Source of the DNA: Actinomycetes bacterium
GTDB taxonomy: Bacteria > Actinomycetota > Coriobacteriia > Coriobacteriales > UBA8131
Assembly (NCBI GenBank): GCA_009787085.1
Contig: WRGR01000034.1
Location: 1-45,890 of the forward strand
Direction of reading: 5' to 3'
Length of the DNA stretch: 45,890 nt
Within the stretch, counting starts at the first letter, position 1, and each line of letters starts with the position of its first letter. The position numbers and the translations under genes were made by a program. Below, piece after piece: positions 1 through 8,823 of the stretch. A model generated the notes under the pieces. That model searched no databases. It worked only from the letters and a program-made list of their open reading frames with translations, and was not told the origin of the DNA.

Positions 1-2
1 CG

Positions 3-1904
3 ACCCAGGCGCTGCCCGCCGCCGCCGAACCCGCCCCCGCGCCGGCGGCCGCCCCGGTCGTCGCCCTCCCGGACATGCGGGCCGTGCCAGCCCCGCCCCC
101 GATGCCCGCCGCTAAGCCCTCCCGGCCGCCCCTGCCCGCCCGCGCCGCCGCCCTGCCGGCGACCCAGGCGCTGCCCGCCCCGTCCCCGGTGTCTGCGCCG
201 GCGGAAGCCCCGGCCGCCGTTATGCCCGAGATGCGGGCCGTGCCCGCCCCTGCCGCCGAGATGGAATCCGGCTCCGGGGTCGTGTTTGCCCCGACCCCGG
301 AGCTAGAGCCCGTTCCAGAGCCAGAGGCGGTTTTTGCTCCACAGGTGACTTCTGCACCAGCCATGGAACCCGCTCCGGCATCTGTGTCGGCAGCAACTGA
401 GCCTATTGCACCGCCTAAACCGATCCTAACAGGCGGTGCTGATGCCAAGCTGCGACCTAAATACAGGGGCGAGGCACCGGTTGTCCTGCCGTCTTTTCTC
501 CAACCGAATGCTGAGACAGATATCGATCTGGAAGATGAGCCGATCGATGAGCCTTTCAGCCCGGTTGCGAATGTCAGTACATTACCAGAGCCGCCAATCG
601 ACCTCTCCCAAGTCAGTGTGCTCGAGCAGTCCCAGTCTGAGAGAACGGCGGAGCTGCCAGTTGTCAGGCTTGGCTCGGAGCACAGAGGGTCTACGACCGC
701 AGTTCCGTTAAAGCCCGCGTCAACGTCGCCGTCGGTGGAGACGGCTGTGCCCGTTACCAAGCCGCTAGTATCCGCAGCGGCCAAGCCCACGCCGCAGCCG
801 GGGCAATCAGTGGCCCAAGATGGCTCACACGCCATTGGGCTTGAACGGGCGATGCCAACTACCAAGCGACCTGTAGTTCATGCTCCCCGGATTATCATAC
901 CGACAGCAGCTGATCTTGCTCCGGTGTTTGCGGAACGTTCTTGCGGACATGAGTCATCAAACACAGATGCTAAGACCAGTAGGGGCGCGATGGGAGACAA
1001 AAAGGACAGTACAGCGGCTGATGCCAAGCCCAAGGAGAAGTCCACTGCTGCGCTGCTCACAAACAGAGGAACGACAATAACGATATCTCCCAACGCTAAG
1101 TCGGCGGCAGTCACCACCAGTCTTGCCGAAAAACCGGATCAGCTGTATTTAGAAGTGGATGATCAGGCACAGGATGGCCAAGCTGAGAAGCCAGAAAAAG
1201 ATGACCGCGTCGATGCCGATGTCTTGATAGGTGCGGATCTGCCTGTTGAATCAACAGACGGAGAATGTACTGGGGGGCAGGCAAGAGAAGATCAAGCTAT
1301 TGACTCCAAGGAGGATCAGCCCGTGACAGCTGGCAATATTCGCTATGATTTACGTCTTGATCCAGAAAAGGGTGCTTTGACGCTTGTGCCACTAGACGAG
1401 GCACAGAAGCCGATCCCGAACCAAGATGCGCTGCCAGCAAAGGAAGCGCTGCCCGCAAAGGAAGCGCAGCCAGCAAAGGAAGCGCTGCCCGCAAAGGATG
1501 CGCAGCCCGAAAAGAAGCTAGCGGCCAGCTCGCTGCAAGAAGCGGAAGAGCCTGTGGGCCAAAATGCGGAGGTCGCAAGAGCAGCGCAGCCAGCGGAAAA
1601 GCCGGAAGATGAAGGCTTGATCGAGAAGGAGAAAGCGCCAAAAACAAGCAAGGCAAGCGCAACTGAAAAGCAAGACGACCCGCAAACAGCAGTCAAACGG
1701 CGTCCTTGGCAGTTCAAAAGCCAGACAAGCGGTGGCAGAGACATCAGTACATCTACCCTTGTGGTGATCGTTGCTGTGGTCATCTTGATTCAGGTGCTCT
1801 TCGTCTTCATCTTATCATCCACCGGAGTGCTCAATTTGGCCGCTATCTTTGGCACTGCTTTGCCGCACCTGCAACAACTGTTTCTTGACTGGAAGCTCTT
1901 TTGA
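3..1904 (+). CDS. Pro/Ala-rich, C-terminally membrane-anchored protein, 5' partial
   Basis: The frame is open from the window edge, so the true start lies upstream; at least 633 residues are present. I do not recognise the family. The first ~85 residues are Pro/Ala repeats with a period near 53 residues: the phrases TQALPA and MRAVPAP each occur twice. The middle is acidic and low in complexity. Positions 1425-1514 encode five 6-residue units of the type EALPAK. One hydrophobic segment (STLVVIVAVVILIQVLFVFI) sits about 50 residues before the end, followed by a second weak hydrophobic tail. This suggests a long disordered region anchored by its C-terminus, with orientation unknown. The first ~290 bases are much richer in GC than the rest. 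The stop overlaps the TTG start of the DUF1015 gene (TTGA), so the two are probably cotranscribed. Confidence 0.7.
   Translation, partial: TQALPAAAEPAPAPAAAPVVALPDMRAVPAPPPMPAAKPSRPPLPARAAALPATQALPAPSPVSAPAEAPAAVMPEMRAVPAPAAEMESGSGVVFAPTPELEPVPEPEAVFAPQVTSAPAMEPAPASVSAATEPIAPPKPILTGGADAKLRPKYRGEAPVVLPSFLQPNAETDIDLEDEPIDEPFSPVANVSTLPEPPIDLSQVSVLEQSQSERTAELPVVRLGSEHRGSTTAVPLKPASTSPSVETAVPVTKPLVSAAAKPTPQPGQSVAQDGSHAIGLERAMPTTKRPVVHAPRIIIPTAADLAPVFAERSCGHESSNTDAKTSRGAMGDKKDSTAADAKPKEKSTAALLTNRGTTITISPNAKSAAVTTSLAEKPDQLYLEVDDQAQDGQAEKPEKDDRVDADVLIGADLPVESTDGECTGGQAREDQAIDSKEDQPVTAGNIRYDLRLDPEKGALTLVPLDEAQKPIPNQDALPAKEALPAKEAQPAKEALPAKDAQPEKKLAASSLQEAEEPVGQNAEVARAAQPAEKPEDEGLIEKEKAPKTSKASATEKQDDPQTAVKRRPWQFKSQTSGGRDISTSTLVVIVAVVILIQVLFVFILSSTGVLNLAAIFGTALPHLQQLFLDWKLF
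1425..1514 (+). repeat. 5 x 18-bp in-frame tandem repeat
   Basis: Five adjoining 18-base units (1425, 1443, 1461, 1479, 1497) encode DALPAK, EALPAK, EAQPAK, EALPAK, DAQPEK. Because 18 is a multiple of 3, changes in copy number would alter linker length without shifting the frame. Confidence 0.85.
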
Positions 1905-3139
1905 ACCCCCGACCGATGCTTCACGTCTATCCCTTTGCTGCCATACGGCCATCTGCTGCGTACGCTGCAGAAATAGCCTCTTTGCCCTATGATGTCTATT
2001 CTCTGAGTGAAGCGGTCGCAGAGATAGCCCGTCATCCCCTGAGCTTTCTGAGAGTTGAGCGCAGCGCTGCCCTGCTGCCGGATATCGATGAATACGATCC
2101 ACGGGTTCACACCCAAGCACAGGCGGTCTTAGCCGCAGATTTGGCAGCGGGAATATATCTTCGTGATGATCAGCCCGGTATGTACATCTACCGCTTGTCG
2201 TGGCAAGGCAATGTGCGAACAGGGCTGGTGGCAGCGGTTGGGGCAGATGACTTCCGCAAAGGCGTAATCCTTCGCCACGAGAACACCCGGATGGTCAAGC
2301 TTGCTGATCGTATCGAACATATTCGCACGGTGCAGGCTCAAACTGGGCCGGTGCTTTTGATGCATCGGTCGCATCAAAAGCTGAAGGAACTTGTCGCCGG
2401 CATTGCTGCCAAAGAGCCGACACTCTACGATTTCACAACAGATGATGATGTGCGCCATCAGGTTTGGAAGGTTTCGCCTGAACAGGGGTTATCTGTTCAG
2501 GCGTTTTATAGCGAACTGGCTGATGCGTATATCGCCGACGGCCATCATCGTTTACAAGCCGCGCTGGACTTGGATTGCGCAAGCGTCTTATGCATGTTGG
2601 TGGCCAGCGATGAGATGCACCTCCAAGCTTATCACCGTCTGGTGGCCGATCTCAACGGCTGGAGCAGTGCGAACTTCTTGGCCGAACTGGCGCAGTTCTT
2701 TGATGTGCGAGAAGTTTTGCCCCGAACGGAAAGCAGCACGGGTGAGCTTACCGGCCAGCGTGGTTGCTTTGGCCTTTATCTTAAGGGTCGTTGGTATCTT
2801 TTGTCTTTGGATGAGAAAAACCGCCCTAACGATGTGCTGGCCGCACTGGATGTCTCGATTCTGCAAGACAAGGTACTGGCACCCTTGCTGGGCATCGATG
2901 ATCCACGCAGCTCAAAGCGAATAGTGTTCATTGGTGGCGATCAGCCCTTGGCTGACATTGAGAAGAGGGTAGCGGCTTTAGGCGGGGCGGAAGGGACAAA
3001 AGAGGCGCTGGCCTTCGTTTTGCATCCGCTAGCTATCAACGAGATGTTGGCAGTTGCCGATGCCGGTGGCCTGATGCCGCCCAAATCCACCTGGTTTGCT
3101 CCCAAGCCGCGCAGTGGCTTGCTCGTTCGGCCCCTGTGA
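1901..3139 (+). CDS. DUF1015 family protein
   Basis: This 412-residue protein has the layout of the DUF1015 family, whose function is not established. Visible family marks are the N-terminal phrase YPFAAIRP followed by LPYDVYS, the central HENTRMVKLADRIEHIRTV, and the DGHHRLQAAL motif near residue 210, which looks like a conserved polar site. The TTG at 1901 overlaps the previous stop and has GGAAG five bases upstream. The ATG at 1916 gives a more typical N-terminus (MLHVYPF) but has no good ribosome site. In other genomes this family often lies beside serine-biosynthesis genes; none is seen here. It ends directly against the convergent LCP gene with no spacer. Confidence 0.85.
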   Translation: MNPRPMLHVYPFAAIRPSAAYAAEIASLPYDVYSLSEAVAEIARHPLSFLRVERSAALLPDIDEYDPRVHTQAQAVLAADLAAGIYLRDDQPGMYIYRLSWQGNVRTGLVAAVGADDFRKGVILRHENTRMVKLADRIEHIRTVQAQTGPVLLMHRSHQKLKELVAGIAAKEPTLYDFTTDDDVRHQVWKVSPEQGLSVQAFYSELADAYIADGHHRLQAALDLDCASVLCMLVASDEMHLQAYHRLVADLNGWSSANFLAELAQFFDVREVLPRTESSTGELTGQRGCFGLYLKGRWYLLSLDEKNRPNDVLAALDVSILQDKVLAPLLGIDDPRSSKRIVFIGGDQPLADIEKRVAALGGAEGTKEALAFVLHPLAINEMLAVADAGGLMPPKSTWFAPKPRSGLLVRPL

Positions 3140-4276
3140 TTACTCTATAACTCCTTCTTGCTTCTCGCTCTCGGCCACAAAAGGCACTGTTCCCTCCACG
3201 AACTTCTTTTTCACTGAAGCCCATTGGGCGTTGATCGGCAGGTCGTAAGAGCCACCGTCGATCATGGCGGTGGTGCAAGGCACTTGGCCGGAGTAGATGT
3301 CGGTGCTGGTGTTCATGCCGCGCATGCTCTGAGCCAAGGCAATGATGCCCGTGGTGTCCATGTCGGTCCTGACGCACTGCGAGATGGTGGTTATCAGCCC
3401 GGGCATAGATGTTGGCGATGAACCCAAAACGTCGTGGGCAACGACCCGCGCCAACTGACGCTGGTTAGCAGCACGTTGAAAATCGCCAGCTGCATAGGTT
3501 TTGCGGCAGCGCACGAAAACTAGAGCCTGATCGCCGTTAAGTTTCTGTTTGCCGGCCTGAAGCGAGACACCGTTATAGTACGTGTAGGCCGGCACGTTTA
3601 CGGTGACACCACCCAAGGCGTTGACGATGTCTTTAAAGCCGGTAAAGTCGATCTGTACATAGTGGGCGATAGGTACGCCCACGAAGTTTGAAATTGCCCT
3701 GACTGCCTCGTCTGGGCCACCGTAGGCCATGGCAGCGTTGATCTTATTCATCCCGTGTCCCTCCAGATCTACTCGCAGGTCACGTGGTATAGAGAGCATC
3801 GACACCTGTTTTTTGGTGGGGTCAACCCGGCAGAGCAGAATCGAGTCAGAGCGTCCGTCTGTGCCCTGCTCCCGGGTGTCTGAGCCCACTACCAGCACGT
3901 AGTAGGGGGCACTGGAGTCTGCTGGTTTGATCAGGGATTCGTTTAGGGCTTGCAATTCGCCAGACTCGAAACTATGCAGGTTGTGGTTGATATAGAGAAT
4001 CCAAACTCCCAAAGTGGCGACCAAGGCCAGCGCAATGGCACCAACAAAGATAGCAGCAATCTTAACTTTACCAAGTCTACGGCGCTTTGATTGCTGATCT
4101 GCAACGCGGGAATGTGCGCCACGCCCCTTGACATTGTCCTGTTTGACGGTGTTGCCGCTAAAGAACGCCGATGTGGTGTCATCGTTTAAGTACTTTCCCT
4201 TGCTTTTCTTTTCCTTGGGCCGGAGGCTTTTGATGTCCGCTGACTCAAGCTTAGGCCGACGGTTCTTATTACTCAT
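3140..4276 (-). CDS. LytR-CpsA-Psr (LCP) family cell-wall glycopolymer transferase
   Basis: LCP proteins move undecaprenyl-linked glycopolymers onto peptidoglycan outside the cell. The 378-residue product has a charged cytoplasmic N-terminus, one membrane helix (around IAAIFVGAIALALVATLGVW, residues ~80-100) and an extracellular LCP domain. Domain marks include the segment with SDSILLCRVD, the MLSIPRDLRVDLEG stretch with its Arg/Asp pair, KINAAMAYGG and the later QRAANQRQLARVV. I chose the ATG at 4276 because AAAGGGG lies just upstream; a longer reading from 4318 lacks a ribosome site. The WecA-type gene, which makes the lipid-linked sugar at the head of such polymers, is divergent from it. 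Confidence 0.93.
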   Translation of the reverse strand: MSNKNRRPKLESADIKSLRPKEKKSKGKYLNDDTTSAFFSGNTVKQDNVKGRGAHSRVADQQSKRRRLGKVKIAAIFVGAIALALVATLGVWILYINHNLHSFESGELQALNESLIKPADSSAPYYVLVVGSDTREQGTDGRSDSILLCRVDPTKKQVSMLSIPRDLRVDLEGHGMNKINAAMAYGGPDEAVRAISNFVGVPIAHYVQIDFTGFKDIVNALGGVTVNVPAYTYYNGVSLQAGKQKLNGDQALVFVRCRKTYAAGDFQRAANQRQLARVVAHDVLGSSPTSMPGLITTISQCVRTDMDTTGIIALAQSMRGMNTSTDIYSGQVPCTTAMIDGGSYDLPINAQWASVKKKFVEGTVPFVAESEKQEGVIE

Positions 4277-4558
4277 TGGATCGAACCCCTTTATCCTGTT
4301 CGAATAACAGTATAACAATCAGAGCCAAACAGCTGCGGATGGGCTGCCTGATCATCGTTAGGCTAAAATATACTACCATTGAATGATCGTATTGGGAATT
4401 TTGCCTACGTTTAGTAGGTTTCCCGTTGCATTGCCCGATGATGCACAGAGGTTTGAATAGAGGCGCGTTGTGGAGTTTTTTTATACAATCTGGCGCAACG
4501 GTATTGGCTGGTGCCTACCCATCGAGGCCTCTCTGAAGTTGAGGGAGGCGGGCAATTG
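4277..4558. other. Divergent LCP/WecA intergenic region
   Basis: This 282-bp gap separates the two divergent wall-polymer genes. A T-run is followed by TACAAT (4484-4489), which could be the -10 of the WecA-type gene, but no convincing -35 lies at normal distance. TATACT on the minus strand (4309-4314) could serve the LCP gene, likewise without a clear -35. No coding sequence is evident. Confidence 0.4.
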
Positions 4559-5836
4559 ATGGGCGTGGGTTTCACAGGGGGATCAGACCACGGTGCCGAT
4601 GTTGTGCTTTATGCCTCCGGCTTGATATCTGGTGACTTTGAGGATTTCTTGCAGCTGGCGGCGGCTAACTCGCCGAATTGGTGGCAGCTGTTGGTTTTGG
4701 TGCTGGTATCAGGCCTGGTGACGATGGCCTGTGTGCCGTTGGCCAAACGCCTGGCGAGGCGCTTGAACGCTATCGACGAGCCAAGTTCCCGACGCATCAA
4801 CAAGGTGGCCTTGCCGCGCCTCGGTGGTTTGGCGATGTTTTGCGGCATCATCTGCGCCATAATGGTGGAATTCATCGGTGAGGCTTGTTTCGGTTGGCCG
4901 GGCTTTACTCATAGCGTGGGAACACTGAGTATCAACTACTTGGTGTTCATGGCTGGCTTGGCCTTTATTACTTTATTGGGAGCTGTGGACGATATCCACA
5001 GCCTCCATTTTCTGGTCAAACTGGCTGGACAGATCGTCGGTGCCGTGATCATTGCCTTGTCGGGGGTCTTGCTGAGCAGCATCAAAAATCCTGTCGATGA
5101 CGGGTTTTTGATATTTCCACTATGGTTTGCGATTCCGCTTACGGTTGCCTATCTGGTGATTTTTGAGAACATCATCAACTTGATCGATGGTTTGGACGGG
5201 CTGGCTGCCGGTGTAGTGGCCATTGTGGCTGCTGCCCTGTTGTTGATTGCCCTGACCAAGGGACGCATCGAGACTGCGCTGCTGGCGGCGGTTTTGATCG
5301 GTGCCTGTCTGGGATTTTTGCGCTATAACTTCAATCCGGCGAGCATCTTCATGGGGGATAGCGGCGCTTTGTTGATCGGCACCCTGCTGGGGGCGTTGTC
5401 GTTGATCGGCGTGATGCGCTCACCGATCATTATCTCCATGGCGGTGCCCTTGTTCATCGCCGGGGTGCCGCTGTTCGATAGTGCCTGGGCATTTATCCGG
5501 CGGGTGATACTGCATCACCCTATCGGACAGCCGGACACCTTCCATGTTCACCACATGATGATCCGACAAGGATTCTCACAGCGCCGGGCAGTGCTGCTGG
5601 TGTATCTATGGACATTCCTGCTGGCCGGCGGCGGAGTGCTGCTCTCCAACCTTACCGGCATTCCGATGCTGATCATCTTTTTGGTGCTGGTGATTGTCTC
5701 CGGGGCATTCCTGAAGCAGATCGACCTGCTGGAGCCGGTGTTGCAGCATCATTACCATAAACGTAAAGCCTCAAAGACCGACGCTGGAGAGCCACCGCCG
5801 GGAGAGGATGGCAAAGAGAACGGCGCTTCTCCCTAA
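4559..5836 (+). CDS. WecA/TagO-type undecaprenyl-phosphate sugar-1-phosphate transferase
   Basis: This multi-spanning membrane enzyme moves a sugar-1-phosphate (typically GlcNAc-1-P) from its UDP form to undecaprenyl phosphate, the first step of wall-polymer synthesis. It has 425 residues and about ten hydrophobic segments. Family motifs are present in order: the DDIHSLHFLVKLAGQ region with the Asp pair, NLIDGLDGLAAG, FNPASIFMGDSGAL, and the cytoplasmic His motif HVHHMMIRQGFSQRRAVL. The C-terminal tail is hydrophilic. ATG 4559 is preferred because GGAGG lies about ten bases upstream; a GTG at 4511 would add 16 residues without a good ribosome site. Its stop overlaps the stop of the convergent MOSC gene by three bases. 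Confidence 0.92.
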   Translation: MGVGFTGGSDHGADVVLYASGLISGDFEDFLQLAAANSPNWWQLLVLVLVSGLVTMACVPLAKRLARRLNAIDEPSSRRINKVALPRLGGLAMFCGIICAIMVEFIGEACFGWPGFTHSVGTLSINYLVFMAGLAFITLLGAVDDIHSLHFLVKLAGQIVGAVIIALSGVLLSSIKNPVDDGFLIFPLWFAIPLTVAYLVIFENIINLIDGLDGLAAGVVAIVAAALLLIALTKGRIETALLAAVLIGACLGFLRYNFNPASIFMGDSGALLIGTLLGALSLIGVMRSPIIISMAVPLFIAGVPLFDSAWAFIRRVILHHPIGQPDTFHVHHMMIRQGFSQRRAVLLVYLWTFLLAGGGVLLSNLTGIPMLIIFLVLVIVSGAFLKQIDLLEPVLQHHYHKRKASKTDAGEPPPGEDGKENGASP

Positions 5837-6363
5837 AGGGTGCCGGCCCTGCGGGCAGCATCGATTTCGTCGATGGCTTCTTGGGGGGTGGCGGCCGAGC
5901 GCCCATTGCCACGGGAGAGTAAGACCACCTTATCGCCGATATGCACCTCGCCTGGTTTACGTACATATCCGAAAATGCCTTCGCGAGGGAAAATGCAGTC
6001 ACCAGCCAAATGGTAGATGGCGCAGCGGCTATGGCAGACCTTGCCTATCTGGCTGACCTCCACCTCGGCTTCGCCTACGCGCAGCAGCGACCCGACCGGG
6101 ATGGCAGGCAAGTCGATGCCCGTCGTGGTGATGTTCTCAGCAAAATCGCCGGCTTTGACGTCTAGACCCATATTGCGGGCGCGGGCGATAGACTCCTCGG
6201 CCAAAAAACTCACCTGGCGGTGCCAGTCACCGGCGTGTGCGTCCCCGGCAACCCCGCTGCCCAGCACGATCTGCGCCCGTCCTGCGGGCACTGGTGTTTT
6301 GCGGGTGCCTTTTTTCTCCGAGATATTGATCGATGTGATAATGCCCTGAACTTTGTCCAACAT
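5833..6363 (-). CDS. MOSC domain protein
   Basis: MOSC domains bind or transfer sulfur and occur in molybdenum-cofactor sulfurases; small stand-alone versions are common in anaerobes and often lie near molybdopterin genes. This 176-residue protein starts MLDKVQGIITSIN and carries the MOSC core: GDAHAGDWHRQVSFLAEESI, FAENITTTGIDL, and the conserved Cys in IGKVCHSRC. I place the start at ATG 6363, with GGAAAGG upstream; the reading extended to 6618 is not protein-like and runs across the TraX start. No molybdopterin genes are in the window, so its substrate is unknown. Confidence 0.88.
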   Translation of the reverse strand: MLDKVQGIITSINISEKKGTRKTPVPAGRAQIVLGSGVAGDAHAGDWHRQVSFLAEESIARARNMGLDVKAGDFAENITTTGIDLPAIPVGSLLRVGEAEVEVSQIGKVCHSRCAIYHLAGDCIFPREGIFGYVRKPGEVHIGDKVVLLSRGNGRSAATPQEAIDEIDAARRAGTL

Positions 6364-6556
6364 CAAACCAACGCCTTTCCAAACAGACTGTGATGCTTCG
6401 AGTATAGTACAGTTGAGTAGAGCATGGAAACAGCGCCCTTCTGTGCAGTAGTAGCGGCGAGGCTGGCAGCGGCAGTAGATGGAACAGGCTGGCCGGGGCT
6501 GGCAGGGCGGCGACCTCCTGTACAGCTGGCGGTAGAAGCGGAGAGGATCCTCTTGA

Positions 6557-7357
6557 ATGCGGCGACATAAGTTCCAGATCGATTCTTTTGCCTTGAAGGT
6601 CATCGCGATCATCGGCATGACCGCTGATCATTTCGGTAATGTTTTTTGGTATCAGTTGCCAGTGCTGGGGCGCTGTTTGAGCTTTGCCCCCGGCGGCCTG
6701 ACTTTTCCCATTATGGCTTTCTTGCTCACAGTGGGCTACCAGCACACGCACGACGCGCGTCGCTATGGGTTGCGCTTGGCCGGCTTTGCCCTGTTGGCGC
6801 TACTGCCGTTTTGGTGGGCGTTTGACTCGCGCCTGAATGTGCTGTTCACCTTGCTGATGGGGCTGGTGGTGATTTGGGCATACGACCACCTGAAGAACCG
6901 GGTTGTTTTCGGGCTTTTATTGGTTTCGGCGATAGTGACCAGCCATTGGTGCGATTGGAGCTATGTTGGCGTACCGATGATCCTTTGTTATCACGTGCTG
7001 AAAGATCCCTTAAAACGCGTATTGATTCCGGTGGTGATGGTTTGGCTGCTGACTTCCTACTATACGTTGCCGTTGCTGTTGGCACCAGGGGCTACGGCCA
7101 ATACCTGGCTGCTTTGTCTCCCCAACCTGCTCTATGCCTTCGTGGGCTCAACAGCCACTATCCCTTTGCTTCTGGCCTATAACGGCAAGCGCGGCCGACC
7201 GCTGAAATATTTCTTCTATGCCTACTATCCGGCGCACATCGCTTTTCTGGCCTTGCTGCACGGGCTGTTTTTCGGGGTCTGGCTACCGAACTGGCTAACT
7301 TGGAGTACCGTCCTTTTGGCTTTGACCCAAGGCGTGTTTTCCGGAGCCGGGACATGA
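6557..7357 (+). CDS. TraX family membrane protein
   Basis: The TraX family is named for the F-plasmid pilin N-acetyltransferase, but chromosomal members in Gram-positive bacteria are mostly uncharacterised membrane acetyltransferases. The 266-residue protein is almost wholly membrane-embedded. It shows LKVIAIIGMTADHFGNVF near the N-terminus (with a conserved Asp-His), FPIMAFLLTVGYQHTHDARRYGLRLAGFALL, and the C-terminal FYAYYPAHIAFLALL typical of the family. The start has a GGAGAGG-type ribosome site. No conjugation genes are nearby, so a pilin role is unlikely. It is divergent from the MOSC gene, and its stop overlaps a 41-codon ORF. Confidence 0.88.
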   Translation: MRRHKFQIDSFALKVIAIIGMTADHFGNVFWYQLPVLGRCLSFAPGGLTFPIMAFLLTVGYQHTHDARRYGLRLAGFALLALLPFWWAFDSRLNVLFTLLMGLVVIWAYDHLKNRVVFGLLLVSAIVTSHWCDWSYVGVPMILCYHVLKDPLKRVLIPVVMVWLLTSYYTLPLLLAPGATANTWLLCLPNLLYAFVGSTATIPLLLAYNGKRGRPLKYFFYAYYPAHIAFLALLHGLFFGVWLPNWLTWSTVLLALTQGVFSGAGT

Positions 7358-7479
7358 GCAGCGAGCGTGTCGCTGCCCGGGCGCTGGCGTTGCGCCGTCA
7401 CTTGGGATCAGACCCGGGGTTGCAGTTGATACGCAAAGACATGTGCCTTTCGTGGCTGCTGTGCCCAGTGAGCACCTAG
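7354..7479 (+). CDS. 41-codon ORF coupled to the TraX stop (uncertain)
   Basis: An ATG overlaps the TraX TGA (ATGA) and opens a basic 41-residue peptide starting MSSERVAARALALRRHL and ending in CPVST. I do not recognise it. It could be a real small gene translated by coupling, or the surviving front end of a larger lost gene, since the sequence after its stop shows no further coding in this frame before the convergent ECF gene. Confidence 0.3.
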   Translation: MSSERVAARALALRRHLGSDPGLQLIRKDMCLSWLLCPVST

Positions 7480-7511
7480 GGCCATCTCAGCGGCAGCCGT
7501 TGGGCAACCTA

Positions 7512-8162
7512 CTACTTGATAAAACTGTGCAGGCTCTTCATCAAGATCAGGCCGAGCACGCTGTTTATTACCGACTTCAGCAAGTTGAAGGGCAAAAGGA
7601 TCGGCAGCATCATGCCGATTACCGCTTCTCTGGGCACCCCCATGTAGATCGGTGTGATCAAGATATTCAGCAACAAGGCAACAGCTGTGGCCACCAAGCT
7701 GGAGACGACCAAGCCCAAGACTAAGGCAACATTGCCACTGAACCCGCGTTGGCCGGCGTTGGCGGCATCGATATTGTTGGCACTAGGGGCCATAGGGCTG
7801 TTTTTGCCTCTTGAACTGCTCCGTTTAGCCAAGCCGCCGCTGGCACGGAAGATCAGGGAAGCGGGCAGTACATAGGCAATAACTACTCCGGTATTGACCA
7901 GCGCTCCCCAGAAATTACCAGTGAACAAAGAGTGTATCCAAGCAATCAGCACACCTACCAAACAGCCTGCGGCCGGACCGTAGGAAAAGCCGGTTAACAG
8001 CGCCGGCACGTTGGAGGCATCGTATTTGAGGAAGGGTGCCGGGGGAAACAAGGAGAGTTCTATAAAGCTCAACACCACGCCCAAGGCTAAAAACAGTGCC
8101 ATTGTCGCCAGCTGTCTGGCCTCCCAGTGAGGTTTTAGGCTATTGGCTTTTTCGGGGGTCAT
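7512..8162 (-). CDS. ECF transporter substrate-binding (S) subunit, RibU-like
   Basis: S subunits of energy-coupling-factor transporters bind a vitamin in the membrane and use shared ATPases (EcfA/A') and EcfT for uptake. This 216-residue protein has about six hydrophobic segments. The phrases [20 protein letters not shown] and [14 protein letters not shown], then [16 protein letters not shown], resemble the riboflavin-type S subunit RibU. The central loop (residues ~110-135) is Ser/Asn-rich. ATG 8162 has AGGA six bases upstream. No ECF ATPase is in the window, as expected for a group II system with a module elsewhere. The 80 bases between it and purE are too short for an FMN riboswitch, so riboflavin specificity rests only on sequence resemblance. 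Confidence 0.82.
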   Translation of the reverse strand: MTPEKANSLKPHWEARQLATMALFLALGVVLSFIELSLFPPAPFLKYDASNVPALLTGFSYGPAAGCLVGVLIAWIHSLFTGNFWGALVNTGVVIAYVLPASLIFRASGGLAKRSSSRGKNSPMAPSANNIDAANAGQRGFSGNVALVLGLVVSSLVATAVALLLNILITPIYMGVPREAVIGMMLPILLPFNLLKSVINSVLGLILMKSLHSFIK

Positions 8163-8242
8163 TGTGTGTCCTATCTTTGAGAATGATGATATATACTGAC
8201 AGAGCGTATCGAAGTGGCATTATAGCAGAGATGAGGGAAATC

Positions 8243-8746
8243 ATGGAGTTGGAGAACACGGCACCCGCCTTAGTGGGCTTGATCATGGGGTCGAAGTCAG
8301 ATTTGGATGTGATGCAGGCCGCTGCCGACCAGCTTGACGGCTTTGGTGTGCCTTACGAGATGCTGATAGCCAGTGCTCACCGCAACCCGGACAAAGTGCG
8401 GCAGTGGGCGGCGGGTGCCGCCGAGCGCGGCCTCTGTGTGCTGATCGCAGCAGCTGGCAAGGCTGCCCATTTGGCCGGCGTGGTGGCCGCTCACACGCCG
8501 TTGCCGGTGATTGCCGTGCCGATGAAGACCAGCGATCTCGGCGGCTTGGACTCGCTGCTCTCGATGGTTCAGATGCCACGTGGTGTGCCCGTGGCCTGTG
8601 TGGCCATCAATGGGGCGGCTAATGCCGCCATCCTAGCCACCCAGATTTTGGGTAGCACGGCAGGTATCGGGGCTTCAAGCGACACTGGGCCGCAAGGCGA
8701 ATGGCGGCAATGTATCATCGACTACAAGCAGGCGCTTAGCGAGTAA
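8243..8746 (+). CDS. purE: 5-(carboxyamino)imidazole ribonucleotide mutase
   Basis: PurE converts N5-CAIR to CAIR in purine synthesis and works in the cytoplasm as an octamer. The 167 residues match family length. The start region reads [18 protein letters not shown], the active-site loop is [11 protein letters not shown] (catalytic His), and the glycine-rich loop [18 protein letters not shown] and the [18 protein letters not shown] segment follow. The SAHR/GKAAHL pattern is that of class I PurE, which normally works with PurK; no purK is in the window. I chose ATG 8243 because GAGGG precedes it; ATG 8231 is also possible. It is divergent from the ECF S subunit. Confidence 0.92.
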   Translation: MELENTAPALVGLIMGSKSDLDVMQAAADQLDGFGVPYEMLIASAHRNPDKVRQWAAGAAERGLCVLIAAAGKAAHLAGVVAAHTPLPVIAVPMKTSDLGGLDSLLSMVQMPRGVPVACVAINGAANAAILATQILGSTAGIGASSDTGPQGEWRQCIIDYKQALSE

Positions 8747-8823
8747 GTATCTGGGGTGTCCGCCCAGCCAGCAGTCCCAACACGGGTATTACTGGAAAAC
8801 CAGAGGAACAGGAGAAGAGGAAT

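Noticed and set aside
8163-8242. FMN riboswitch before the RibU-like gene
   Set aside because: The 80-base gap is shorter than the known aptamer and shows none of its conserved stretches.
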